Assembly (NCBI RefSeq): GCF_001437075.1
Contig: NZ_JQBX01000008.1
Span: 1-64,000 of the forward strand
Origin: Pediococcus stilesii
Lineage (GTDB): Bacteria; Bacillota; Bacilli; Lactobacillales; Lactobacillaceae
Length of the DNA stretch: 64,000 nucleotides
Reading direction: 5' to 3'
A program made the position numbers and the translations under genes. Positions 26,080 through 35,047 of this stretch are shown in pieces (the stretch's first letter is position 1; every line of letters starts with the position of its first letter). Below the pieces are notes generated by a model. That model saw only the letters and a list, made by a program, of their open reading frames with translations. It did no database searches and had not been told where the DNA came from.

Positions 26080-28881
26080 GTGCGAGTAAAAGACACTTTA
26101 AATTTAGGAAAAACAAAGTTTAAGATGCGAGGAAATCTCCCCGTTAACGAAAAAAAACGTGAAGACGTGTGGTTCGAAAATAAAGTTTACGAACAACGCC
26201 AAAAATTAAATGAGGGTAAACCATCTTTTGTGCTACATGACGGACCTCCATACGCAAATGGTAATATCCATATGGGACATGCAATGAACAAAATATCTAA
26301 GGATATCATTGTCCGCTACAAATCGATGAGCGGTTTTAGAAGTCCATATGTGCCAGGATGGGATACACATGGGTTACCAATTGAACAACAATTAACCAAA
26401 GAAGGATACGATCGTAAAAAAATGTCAACGGTCGAATTCAGACGTTTATGTCATGAATATGCCTTAAAACAAGTTGATAAGCAGCGAACAGATTTTAAAC
26501 GTTTAGGTGTTGCGGCTGAGTGGGATAATCCATATTTAACACTTAAGCCAGAATTTGAAGCTCAAGAGATTAGAACGTTTGGTAAAATGGCTGAATTGGG
26601 CTTGATTTATCGTGGTAAAAAGCCAGTATTCTGGTCATGGTCGTCTGAATCAGCGATGGCAGAAGCCGAAGTTGAATATCACGATGTAACTTCACCATCA
26701 GCTTTCTATGCTGAAAAAGTGGTCGATGGCAAAGGTGTCTTAGATGAAGATACTTATTTTGTTGTTTGGACTACTACGCCTTGGACAATTCCGGCTTCAG
26801 AAGGAATTACAATTGATGCTGGATTTAATTATTCGGTTGTTAAACCAGCTAATGAGGAACGTAAGTTTGTTGTGGCAACAGAACGTTTAGGCTATGTCAC
26901 AGAAGAATTTGGATGGCACGACGTAGAAACTCTAAGCGTTGTTCAAGGACGCGAGTTAGAAAATATTACGGCAATGCATCCATTTGATAACCACAGAGAA
27001 TTATTGGTAATGTTGGGAGATTTTGTTACTTTGGATGCCGGAACTGGGCTAGTGCATACTGCTCCTGGATTTGGTGAAGATGATTTTAGGGTTGGTAAGG
27101 AATATGGACTTGATATTTTTGTTCCAGTAGACGATCGTGGCTACCTAACTGCGGATGCTGGACCAGATTTTGAAGGTGTATTTTATGAAGATGCTAATGA
27201 AATGGCTTTGAATAAATTAAAAGAATCCAACGCTTTATTAAAACAAATGGATTATGTCCACAGCTATCCATTTGATTGGCGAACAAAAAAACCAATTATC
27301 TTCCGTGCTACACCACAATGGTTTGCATCAGTGGATAAGATTCGTGAAAAGATTTTAAATTCGATTGAAGACGTAAAATTTTTGCCAGAATGGGGTCAAA
27401 AGCGGTTGCATAACATGATTCGAGACCGCGGAGACTGGGTTATTTCTCGCCAAAGAGTTTGGGGAGTACCGCTACCAATTTTCTATGCAGAGGACGGAAC
27501 TCCAATTATTGAAAAGGAAACAACTGATTACGTTGCAGACTTATTTGAAAAAAATGGCTCAGATATCTGGTTTGAATGGGATGCAAAAGAACTTCTTCCT
27601 GAAGGATTTACGAGCGAGCACTCTCCTAATGGACTGTTCACCAAAGAAACGGATATTATGGATGTATGGTTTGACTCTGGATCGTCCCATCAAGGAGTGC
27701 TAGAGGAACGAAGTTATCTTAAATATCCAGCAGATCTTTATCTCGAAGGATCTGACCAGTATCGTGGCTGGTTTAATTCAAGTTTAATCACCAGTGTGGC
27801 GGTTTCAGGAAAAGCACCTTACAAACAAGTGATTTCGCAAGGGTTCACTTTGGACGGCAAGGGTCACAAGATGAGTAAATCACTTGGTAATACGATTGTT
27901 CCCGATGAAATTATTAAAAAGATGGGTGCAGAAATTATTCGCTTGTGGGTCTCATCGATTGATTCGTCTTCAGATGTCCGAGTATCACAAGAAAACTTCG
28001 TTAAAATTTCGGACTCATATAAGAAGATTCGGAATACAGTTCGTTACTTGTTAGCAAATACTGCTGATTTTAATCCACAAAACGATACGGTTAGTTATGA
28101 TGAACTTCAACCTGAAGATCGTTTCATGATGGTTAAATTTAACGAACTAGTTAAGGAGTTACGCGGTTATTACGATGCTTACAGTTTTATTGATATCTAT
28201 AAGGCGTTAATGAATTTCATCATTACGGACCTATCAGCATTTTATTTAGATTTTGCAAAAGACGTTGTCTACATTGAACCTGAGAATAGTTTGAAGCGGC
28301 GCTCAATGCAAACCGTGTTCTATCGGATTCTAGTTGGGTTGACTAAGCTAGTTACTCCGATCTTACCTCATACAGCGGAAGAAATTTGGGAGTATCTTCA
28401 TGAACCCGAGGAATTTGTTCAATTATCAGAAATGCCTGAGGTTTTAGCAATTGCTGACTCAGAGAAACTGTTAGATAACTGGGAAATTATCAAGAAGCTT
28501 CGTTCGCATGTCTTAAAAGCCCTTGAAGAGGCTCGTGATGAGAAAATGATCGGAAAATCAATGGAGGCCAAAGCAAATCTTTACCTTGATGATCAAACAA
28601 TGCAAGTCGTTAAGGATTTAGGCGTCGATTTACGATTAATTTTGATTGTTTCACAATTGGAAGTAAAAGAATTGTCTGCTGCTCCTGAGGAAGCGGATAA
28701 GTTTGATAATCAGATTGCGGTGCAAATCACTCCCGCTGCTGGTGAAGTATGCGAACGCTGTCGGATGACGAAAACTGATATTGGTTCCGATAGTAATTTT
28801 GAAACATTGTGCGCAAGCTGTGCCAAGATTGTCACGGAAAATTATCCAGAAGCAATTACAGAAGGATTTGACGAAAAATAA
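26080..28881 (+). CDS. ileS: Isoleucine--tRNA ligase
   Basis: Class I aminoacyl-tRNA synthetase (933 aa from GTG 26080). HMGH (64-67) is the HIGH motif and KMSKS is at 597-601. The CP1 editing domain contains [12 protein letters not shown]-terminal zinc site is formed by C891, C894, C911 and C914. I chose GTG 26080 because the product then begins [21 protein letters not shown], the standard family N-terminus. Upstream in-frame codons fall within the T-box terminator. Expression is controlled by that leader. Confidence 0.96.
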   Translation: MRVKDTLNLGKTKFKMRGNLPVNEKKREDVWFENKVYEQRQKLNEGKPSFVLHDGPPYANGNIHMGHAMNKISKDIIVRYKSMSGFRSPYVPGWDTHGLPIEQQLTKEGYDRKKMSTVEFRRLCHEYALKQVDKQRTDFKRLGVAAEWDNPYLTLKPEFEAQEIRTFGKMAELGLIYRGKKPVFWSWSSESAMAEAEVEYHDVTSPSAFYAEKVVDGKGVLDEDTYFVVWTTTPWTIPASEGITIDAGFNYSVVKPANEERKFVVATERLGYVTEEFGWHDVETLSVVQGRELENITAMHPFDNHRELLVMLGDFVTLDAGTGLVHTAPGFGEDDFRVGKEYGLDIFVPVDDRGYLTADAGPDFEGVFYEDANEMALNKLKESNALLKQMDYVHSYPFDWRTKKPIIFRATPQWFASVDKIREKILNSIEDVKFLPEWGQKRLHNMIRDRGDWVISRQRVWGVPLPIFYAEDGTPIIEKETTDYVADLFEKNGSDIWFEWDAKELLPEGFTSEHSPNGLFTKETDIMDVWFDSGSSHQGVLEERSYLKYPADLYLEGSDQYRGWFNSSLITSVAVSGKAPYKQVISQGFTLDGKGHKMSKSLGNTIVPDEIIKKMGAEIIRLWVSSIDSSSDVRVSQENFVKISDSYKKIRNTVRYLLANTADFNPQNDTVSYDELQPEDRFMMVKFNELVKELRGYYDAYSFIDIYKALMNFIITDLSAFYLDFAKDVVYIEPENSLKRRSMQTVFYRILVGLTKLVTPILPHTAEEIWEYLHEPEEFVQLSEMPEVLAIADSEKLLDNWEIIKKLRSHVLKALEEARDEKMIGKSMEAKANLYLDDQTMQVVKDLGVDLRLILIVSQLEVKELSAAPEEADKFDNQIAVQITPAAGEVCERCRMTKTDIGSDSNFETLCASCAKIVTENYPEAITEGFDEK

Positions 28882-28891
28882 TTAATAGAAG

Positions 28892-28918
28892 TGATTAGGT
28901 GTAAACCTAATCATTTTT
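28892..28918 (+). terminator. Terminator of ileS
   Basis: Perfect 9-bp stem (TGATTAGGT with ACCTAATCA), 4-nt loop and five T residues, 10 bp behind the ileS stop. Confidence 0.9.
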
Positions 28919-28983
28919 AATTTACAGAATTAGTATTCACCATTATCATGGTAGTATGATTAGCGAAAAAAGGGGTTGAAGAA

Positions 28984-29196
28984 TTGGAAAAGGGAACAGT
29001 AGATGATTTTGATAAGAAAAAGGGTTACGGGTACATCATTTTAGATGATGGAGAAAAGGCGTTTGTGCATTATACCGCGATTCAATCTGAAGACTATAAA
29101 ACGCTTGAAAACGGCGAAAAAGTTGAACTAATGATTGCCGATGGTGCTAAGGGTCTGGTAGCAGTTAAAGTCTTTCGAAAAGAGGAAGTAAAATGA
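28984..29196 (+). CDS. Cold-shock-domain protein
   Basis: A 70-aa single cold-shock domain, expected to bind single-stranded RNA or DNA. RNP1 reads KGYGYI in place of the usual KGFGFI, and RNP2 reads AFVHYTAI in place of VFVHFSAI. Aromatic stacking is therefore preserved with Tyr for Phe. It begins with TTG 28984 behind AGGGG, and its stop overlaps the Nudix gene. A TATGAT -10 (28955-28960) and the inverted repeat ACCAT-TATC-ATGGT (28940-28953) lie upstream. It is more divergent than the major CspA-type proteins of lactobacilli. Confidence 0.87.
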   Translation: MEKGTVDDFDKKKGYGYIILDDGEKAFVHYTAIQSEDYKTLENGEKVELMIADGAKGLVAVKVFRKEEVK

Positions 29197-29732
29197 GCTT
29201 AGAAGAAAAAGTAGTTAAGTCAGTTTCCCGTTATAAGGGGGAAATTATTGATGTATATCAACAAACAGTGGAATTACCGGATGGTAAATTGGCTAACCGG
29301 GACGTTGTTAAACATCAAGACGCGGTTGCTGTGCTAGCTTTTACGAACGACGGAAAAGCTATCTTTGAAGAACAATGGCGAACACCGATTGGAAAAACGA
29401 CGATTGAAATTCCGGCTGGTAAGGTTGAAGATGGGGAAGACTTTTTGGAAACCGCAAAGCGTGAATTGAATGAAGAAACACGTTATGAAGCAGGAAAGAT
29501 AAGCAAAATGGTTGGCTTCTATTCAACACCGGGATTTGCGAATGAATATATGACGCTCTACGTTGCTAGTGATTTGAAAAAGGTAACTAAAGAATTGCCA
29601 CGCGACCAGGGAGAAAACTTAAATATTTTTGAACTTTCATTAGAGGAAGCATTAAAAGCCATTAAAGAAGGTAAAATTGAAGACGCAAAAACTATTTTAG
29701 CAATATATTATTGGCAGGCTAATATTAAGTAG
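29193..29732 (+). CDS. Nudix hydrolase, ADP-ribose pyrophosphatase type
   Basis: A 179-aa Nudix hydrolase likely to cleave ADP-ribose to AMP and ribose 5-phosphate. The Nudix box GKVEDGEDFLETAKRELNEETRY is complete. VVKHQDAVAVLAFTNDGKAIFEEQWRTPIGKTTIEIPAGKVE resembles the YqkG/NudF group, which sets the ADP-ribose prediction. It overlaps the cold-shock gene by 4 nt (ATGA). Confidence 0.9.
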   Translation: MSLEEKVVKSVSRYKGEIIDVYQQTVELPDGKLANRDVVKHQDAVAVLAFTNDGKAIFEEQWRTPIGKTTIEIPAGKVEDGEDFLETAKRELNEETRYEAGKISKMVGFYSTPGFANEYMTLYVASDLKKVTKELPRDQGENLNIFELSLEEALKAIKEGKIEDAKTILAIYYWQANIK

Positions 29733-29740
29733 GTGAGTCT

Positions 29741-29998
29741 TTGGACGAAAAAAAACAAACTCGAGCAGAATATCAAAAAAGCTTACAAAAAAATTTGGAC
29801 CGGAAAAATGAAGAGGTCGAAGAACCATCAAAAACACGTCGAAATCAAAAAAAACCTTCAGAAAAAGAACAAAGATTTAATCCGGATGAACGTTCTGAAG
29901 AAAAAAGTCGGAATCTTGCAAAGAAGTTGAATATTGCAATTGCCGTACTAGGAATTGGAATTATACTTGTTTTTTTGGTCTTATTTTTTGTTGGATGA
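29741..29998 (+). CDS. Small tail-anchored-like membrane protein of unknown function
   Basis: An 85-aa protein. The first 60 residues are highly charged (Lys, Glu, Arg, Asn) and predicted cytoplasmic. A single C-terminal helix (about 64-84, IAIAVLGIGIILVFLVLFFV) forms a membrane tail. TTG 29741 follows AGGTGAG. It lies between the Nudix and mtnN genes and seems part of that operon. I do not recognise the family. The overlapping frame from 29733 gives only a basic peptide without membrane character and was not chosen. Confidence 0.7.
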   Translation: MDEKKQTRAEYQKSLQKNLDRKNEEVEEPSKTRRNQKKPSEKEQRFNPDERSEEKSRNLAKKLNIAIAVLGIGIILVFLVLFFVG

Positions 29999-30031
29999 TA
30001 TTAAACTAAATGTATAGGGGATTATGAAATT

Positions 30032-30733
30032 ATGAAATATGGCGTAATTTGTGCTATGGAAGAAGAAATTAAATCTCTTTTGAACATTATTGACCTTGTA
30101 AAAGAAACCAATCTTAACGGAATCATTTTTTATGAGGGTCAAATTAAGGGGACTGATGTTGTTTTAGTTAGGTCCGGAATAGGAAAAGTTGAGGCAGGAA
30201 TAACAGCGGCAATTTTGGTCACAAACTTTACCGTGGACCAACTAATTCATTCAGGGTCAGCAGGCGGAATTGGTCAAGGTCTTAAGGTGGGCGATATAGT
30301 ACTTTCAACGGAAGTCGCTTATCATGATGTTGATGCTACGGCGTTCGGCTATGAATACGGTCGGTTACCTGAACAAGATGTTGTGCGTTACGTTGCTGAC
30401 GATAAACTTATCAACAAGTTTGAAAAGGCCGCCGAGGGCAACGAGATGGTCGTGCACAAAGGACTGATTGTTACTGGAGACCAATTTATTTCTAGCAATG
30501 TAAAAGTTAAAGAAATTTTAGGACATTTTCCGGATGCACTTTGTTGTGAAATGGAAGGAGCGGCAATTGGGCAGGTTGCGCATCAATTCAAAAAGCCCTT
30601 TATCGTTGTGAGGGCGATGTCGGATACTGGTGATGACGATGCCAATGTATCATTTGATGAATTTATAGTTGATGCAGGACGTCGCTCAGCCGCAATGTTA
30701 ATTGATTTATTTGAGATGGAAGGGAATAACTAA
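30032..30733 (+). CDS. mtnN: 5'-methylthioadenosine/S-adenosylhomocysteine nucleosidase
   Basis: MTA/SAH nucleosidase (Pfs, 233 aa), which removes adenine from MTA and SAH and feeds methyl recycling and AI-2 precursor formation. The N-terminus MKYGVICAMEEEI, the phosphorylase-fold SGSAGGIGQGLKVGDIV, CEMEGAAIGQVAHQF and RAMSDTGDDDANVSFDEF are diagnostic. GGGG lies upstream. It overlaps the next start codon by one base. Confidence 0.96.
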   Translation: MKYGVICAMEEEIKSLLNIIDLVKETNLNGIIFYEGQIKGTDVVLVRSGIGKVEAGITAAILVTNFTVDQLIHSGSAGGIGQGLKVGDIVLSTEVAYHDVDATAFGYEYGRLPEQDVVRYVADDKLINKFEKAAEGNEMVVHKGLIVTGDQFISSNVKVKEILGHFPDALCCEMEGAAIGQVAHQFKKPFIVVRAMSDTGDDDANVSFDEFIVDAGRRSAAMLIDLFEMEGNN

Positions 30734-31893
30734 TGCGAAGAGTATATTTAGATAACGCTGCAACAACACCGACAGCGGCAGAAGTTGTTGACGTAATATC
30801 TGACCAGTTAACCAATAATTGGGGAAATGCTTCTAGTTTACATGGATTTGGACGTCAAGCACGAGCTAAGTTAGATGAAGCACGGCACGTAATTGCGCAA
30901 AGTATTAATGCCGAAGATGAAGAGATAATTTTTACCAGTGGTGGCACGGAAAGCAATAACACCGCGATAACAGAGGTAGCTTTGCGAAATAAATCAAAGG
31001 GAAACAAAATTATTACTACTAAGATTGAACATCCATCTGTTCTAAAGTCGATGAATCGATTAGAAAAAATGGGGTTTGAGGTAGTTTATCTTGATGTTGA
31101 TCAAAATGGATTAATCAGTTTGGACCAATTTAAACAAGAATTAGATGACCAAACGATCCTTGTTAGTATCATGATGGGGAATAACGAGGTCGGTAGTCAT
31201 ATGCCAATCCAAGAAATTGGAGAAATTTTAAAAGACCATCAAGCTGTTTTTCATACAGATGCCGTTCAAGCTTATGGCTTATTGGATATTGATGTTAAAC
31301 GTGACAAAATTGACTTATTATCAACTTCTGCACATAAATTAAATGGTCCAAAAATGATGGGCTTTTTGTATAAAAATAGTACAGTTAACTTTGATAGTTT
31401 TATAGTTGGCGGTGAACAAGAGGATAAACGTCGAGCTGGAACTGAAAATGTTGCTAACATTGCGGGATTTGCAAAGGCGGCATCATTATTGTCCGAAGAC
31501 AAGAAACAAGAACTTCAGACAAGGTATGCGGGTTTTAAGCAGCAAATTATTCAAACTTTAAATGATAATGAAATTGATTTTGAGATTAATGGATCATTGG
31601 ATTCAAATAATTTGCAACACGTTTTTAACATCTGGCTTAAGGGTGTTTCAACTTATGTGATGCAAACTAACCTAGACTTGGCAGGAATTGCTATTTCAGG
31701 TGGTTCAGCATGTACGGCTGGAAGTCTTGAACCATCACATGTTTTAACGGCAATGTATGGGGCGGACTCTCCAAGAATTGGTGAATCGATTCGAATTAGT
31801 TTTGGAAAGCATACTACATCTGAAGATATTGATTATTTGTGTGACCAAATCGTTTTAATTGAAGACCGTTTAAAAAAGATGGCAAAAATGTAA
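30733..31893 (+). CDS. Cysteine desulfurase (IscS/NifS family)
   Basis: PLP enzyme (386 aa) releasing sulfur from cysteine as a protein persulfide. YLDNAATTPT starts the protein. The PLP lysine is K202 (SAHKLNGPKMMGF), and the persulfide-forming cysteine is C327 (GGSACTAGS). Placement two genes before mnmA indicates that it supplies sulfur for tRNA 2-thiouridine, as is usual in lactobacilli and Bacillus (yrvO-mnmA). FeS cluster assembly is an alternative or added role. Confidence 0.94.
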   Translation: MRRVYLDNAATTPTAAEVVDVISDQLTNNWGNASSLHGFGRQARAKLDEARHVIAQSINAEDEEIIFTSGGTESNNTAITEVALRNKSKGNKIITTKIEHPSVLKSMNRLEKMGFEVVYLDVDQNGLISLDQFKQELDDQTILVSIMMGNNEVGSHMPIQEIGEILKDHQAVFHTDAVQAYGLLDIDVKRDKIDLLSTSAHKLNGPKMMGFLYKNSTVNFDSFIVGGEQEDKRRAGTENVANIAGFAKAASLLSEDKKQELQTRYAGFKQQIIQTLNDNEIDFEINGSLDSNNLQHVFNIWLKGVSTYVMQTNLDLAGIAISGGSACTAGSLEPSHVLTAMYGADSPRIGESIRISFGKHTTSEDIDYLCDQIVLIEDRLKKMAKM

Positions 31894-31906
31894 GCGAGGG
31901 ATTTCA

Positions 31907-32248
31907 ATGGCATTTGGAAAAGAAGCAAGCGTAAAGGGTGATCCAGCTGTTTATCAGCTGAGTCCTGAAATAAAAAAATATACGTTGTTAGATTTAGGTT
32001 TTACAACGAAGACAAACGGAACATTTATATTTGAGCGTTCGCTAGACCCGACCTCTCCCTTTAACCAAGGAATTAAATTAAAAATCATGATTAAAGGCGA
32101 TTTCTCGGGATTTAAAATAAGTACTGTGACAGCAAATGGAATGCAAAATGTAAGTATTTTTAGTCGTGAACAAGATGCTCCATTGGTAGAACAATACAAT
32201 TTTTTAATTGCTGAATTAATCAAACATTCAGTAATTATGAAAAAATAG
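31907..32248 (+). CDS. DUF1831 family protein
   Basis: A 113-aa soluble protein of unknown function. The N-terminal MAFGKEASVKGDPAVYQLSPEIKKYTLLDLGFT and central ERSLDPTSPFNQGIKLKIMIKGDFSGFK match the small DUF1831 proteins that sit between a cysteine desulfurase and mnmA in lactobacilli. The fixed position suggests a part in tRNA thiolation or sulfur transfer. It has no cysteine, so it cannot itself carry a persulfide; this makes a chaperone or regulatory role more plausible (inference). Confidence 0.82.
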   Translation: MAFGKEASVKGDPAVYQLSPEIKKYTLLDLGFTTKTNGTFIFERSLDPTSPFNQGIKLKIMIKGDFSGFKISTVTANGMQNVSIFSREQDAPLVEQYNFLIAELIKHSVIMKK

Positions 32249-32369
32249 TTACTAACTTTTTGTTAATAGTGGTATTTAACGGCTAATTATTATAGAATAG
32301 ATTTTACTGGATTTATGCGACCTTCAATCGTAGATTCTCCAGAATCTGATAGAAATGATGGTGATGTAG

Positions 32370-33503
<1,134 letters not shown>

Positions 33504-33521
33504 TTAAAATACTCGAATAGG

Positions 33522-33567
33522 TTCGGATGTAAACCAATTTTTAATGGTTTACATTCGAACTTTTTTG
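33522..33567 (+). terminator. Strong terminator of mnmA
   Basis: A 16-bp stem (33522-33537 with 33546-33561, one G-T pair) is followed by six T residues. Confidence 0.95.
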
Positions 33568-33646
33568 TTTTCATTTTTAAGAGCTACTTAATGCATTGTA
33601 GATTAGTCTAAAAAAGTTGTAATCGTATTTATTTTTGTAGATTTAT

Positions 33647-33676
33647 TTAAACAATTAATAATGGTAAAATTACCAT
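33647..33676 (+). promoter_or_regulatory. Candidate promoter and palindrome upstream of the phosphatase-TPR-recD2 operon
   Basis: The palindrome ATGGTAAAATTACCAT (33661-33676) has 7-bp arms and contains an extended -10, TGG TAAAAT, which would pair with TTTATT about 17 bp upstream. Overlap of a symmetric site with the -10 suggests a repressor operator. The cognate regulator is unknown. Confidence 0.4.
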
Positions 33677-33703
33677 AACCACGCAGAAAAAGGACGAATA
33701 ACT

Positions 33704-34378
33704 TTGACAAAATTATATTTTATAAGACATGGAAAAACTGAATGGAATTTAGAGGGACGATATCAAGGAGCAAAGGGTGACTCTCCTTTGTTGGATGAAA
33801 GCTATCAAGAAATTCAACAGTTGGCTCTTTTCTTATCATCTAAACAATTTCGAAGGATTTTTTCTAGTCCATTACGACGAGCACGAATTACCGCTACAAC
33901 GTTACAACATCAGTTAGACGAGATACAGGGACATCCAACGCCCTTAACAATTTCAAGTCGACTTCGCGAATTTGATTTAGGTGTAATGGAAGGAATGCGA
34001 TTTGTTGATGTTGAAAAGAAATTTCCAGAGGAAGTGGATGCTTTTAGAAACCATCCAGATCAGTATTTTCCAGACAAAATAAAGGGAGAAACTTTTCAAC
34101 ATTTGGTTGAAAGAATGCGACCGACGATTATTAGAATCTGCGAGATGTTTCCAAACCGTGATGATAATGTCATTATTGTTAGTCATGGCGCGGCTCTAAA
34201 TGCAATTATTAACTCATTACTGAACGTTCCCTTAGCAGAACTAAGGAAGCGCGGAGGATTGGCCAATACTAGCACAACAATTTTAGAAAGTCAGGATCGT
34301 GGTTTAACATATCAGTTAATCGACTGGAACGATACTAGTTACATAAAAAAAGAAATTGATCCGACAGATCTAATTTAG
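33704..34378 (+). CDS. Histidine phosphatase family protein (phosphoglycerate-mutase-like)
   Basis: A 224-aa member of the histidine phosphatase superfamily. The phosphohistidine motif FIRHGKTEWN (His9) is at the N-terminus. The second catalytic His is in IVSHGAALNAII, and SSPLRRARITA is the usual arginine-bearing segment. Such proteins are often annotated as phosphoglycerate mutases but many are broad phosphatases, and the substrate cannot be read. The start is TTG 33704 behind AAGGA. It is the first gene of an operon with the TPR and recD2 genes. Confidence 0.87.
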   Translation: MTKLYFIRHGKTEWNLEGRYQGAKGDSPLLDESYQEIQQLALFLSSKQFRRIFSSPLRRARITATTLQHQLDEIQGHPTPLTISSRLREFDLGVMEGMRFVDVEKKFPEEVDAFRNHPDQYFPDKIKGETFQHLVERMRPTIIRICEMFPNRDDNVIIVSHGAALNAIINSLLNVPLAELRKRGGLANTSTTILESQDRGLTYQLIDWNDTSYIKKEIDPTDLI

Positions 34379-34384
34379 AGGTGA

Positions 34385-35047
34385 ATGGGTAAAATGGGCA
34401 GTGAAAAAAAACGAGACGATGTCATTCATAAACTAATTCAAAAAATAGATGAGAATCCAAATGACGCCAAAAATTATTACAATTTAGCGGCTATTTTAGT
34501 TAAACAACAAAGCTTTGATCAAGCTGAAGAGCTATTAGTAAAATCACGGGAGAATTTTAATGATTCAAGCAGTGTTGATCTACTAACTTATGGTTTAGGA
34601 AATGTCTACTATGCTGAAGGATTATATGAAAAAGCAAATCGTACTTTTCAGACGGTTAGAGATCAACGTTTAAAAAAAGAAGCGAACATGATGATCGCTC
34701 AAGGTTATTTTGCTCAAAGTGAATATAAAATGGCTTTTGCTTTTGGCCTGACGGTCTTGGAAAATAGTCCCTCGGATGCAGATGTAAATGAATTAATGGG
34801 GGATATTTCTTTAGCACTTGGAGATATAAAAATGGCCCAAAAATATTATGATGTGGCTTTAAAAGCGAAAAAGACGGCAAAATTACTATTTAATCGGGGA
34901 GTTGTCGAAATGGCAATTTCTAAAACTAAAAATAATAAGTTTTTTGATTTATCCAAAGAAATTGATGCAAAACTTTTTGAGCAAAATAAGCAACGGTTGG
35001 TAGATGTTGATAAGCTTTTAAATAAAAATGTTGAGGAAGATGATTAA
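34385..35047 (+). CDS. Tetratricopeptide repeat protein (YrrB-like)
   Basis: A 220-aa cytosolic protein made of TPR helices (about 28-175), with segments NYYNLAAILVKQQSFDQAEELL, YGLGNVYYAEGLYEKANRTF and LMGDISLALGDIKMAQKYY. It sits between a phosphatase gene and recD2, like Bacillus yrrB between mnmA and yrrC, and probably works as a protein-protein adaptor. ATG 34385 is very close to AGAGGTGA; ATG 34394 in frame has better spacing and may be the real start. It overlaps recD2 by one base. Confidence 0.85.
   Translation: MGKMGSEKKRDDVIHKLIQKIDENPNDAKNYYNLAAILVKQQSFDQAEELLVKSRENFNDSSSVDLLTYGLGNVYYAEGLYEKANRTFQTVRDQRLKKEANMMIAQGYFAQSEYKMAFAFGLTVLENSPSDADVNELMGDISLALGDIKMAQKYYDVALKAKKTAKLLFNRGVVEMAISKTKNNKFFDLSKEIDAKLFEQNKQRLVDVDKLLNKNVEEDD

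Noticed and set aside
29733-29930. Overlapping 65-codon frame beside the small membrane protein gene
   Set aside because: It encodes only a Lys-rich peptide, and the other frame has better codon context, an SD-spaced TTG and a membrane helix.
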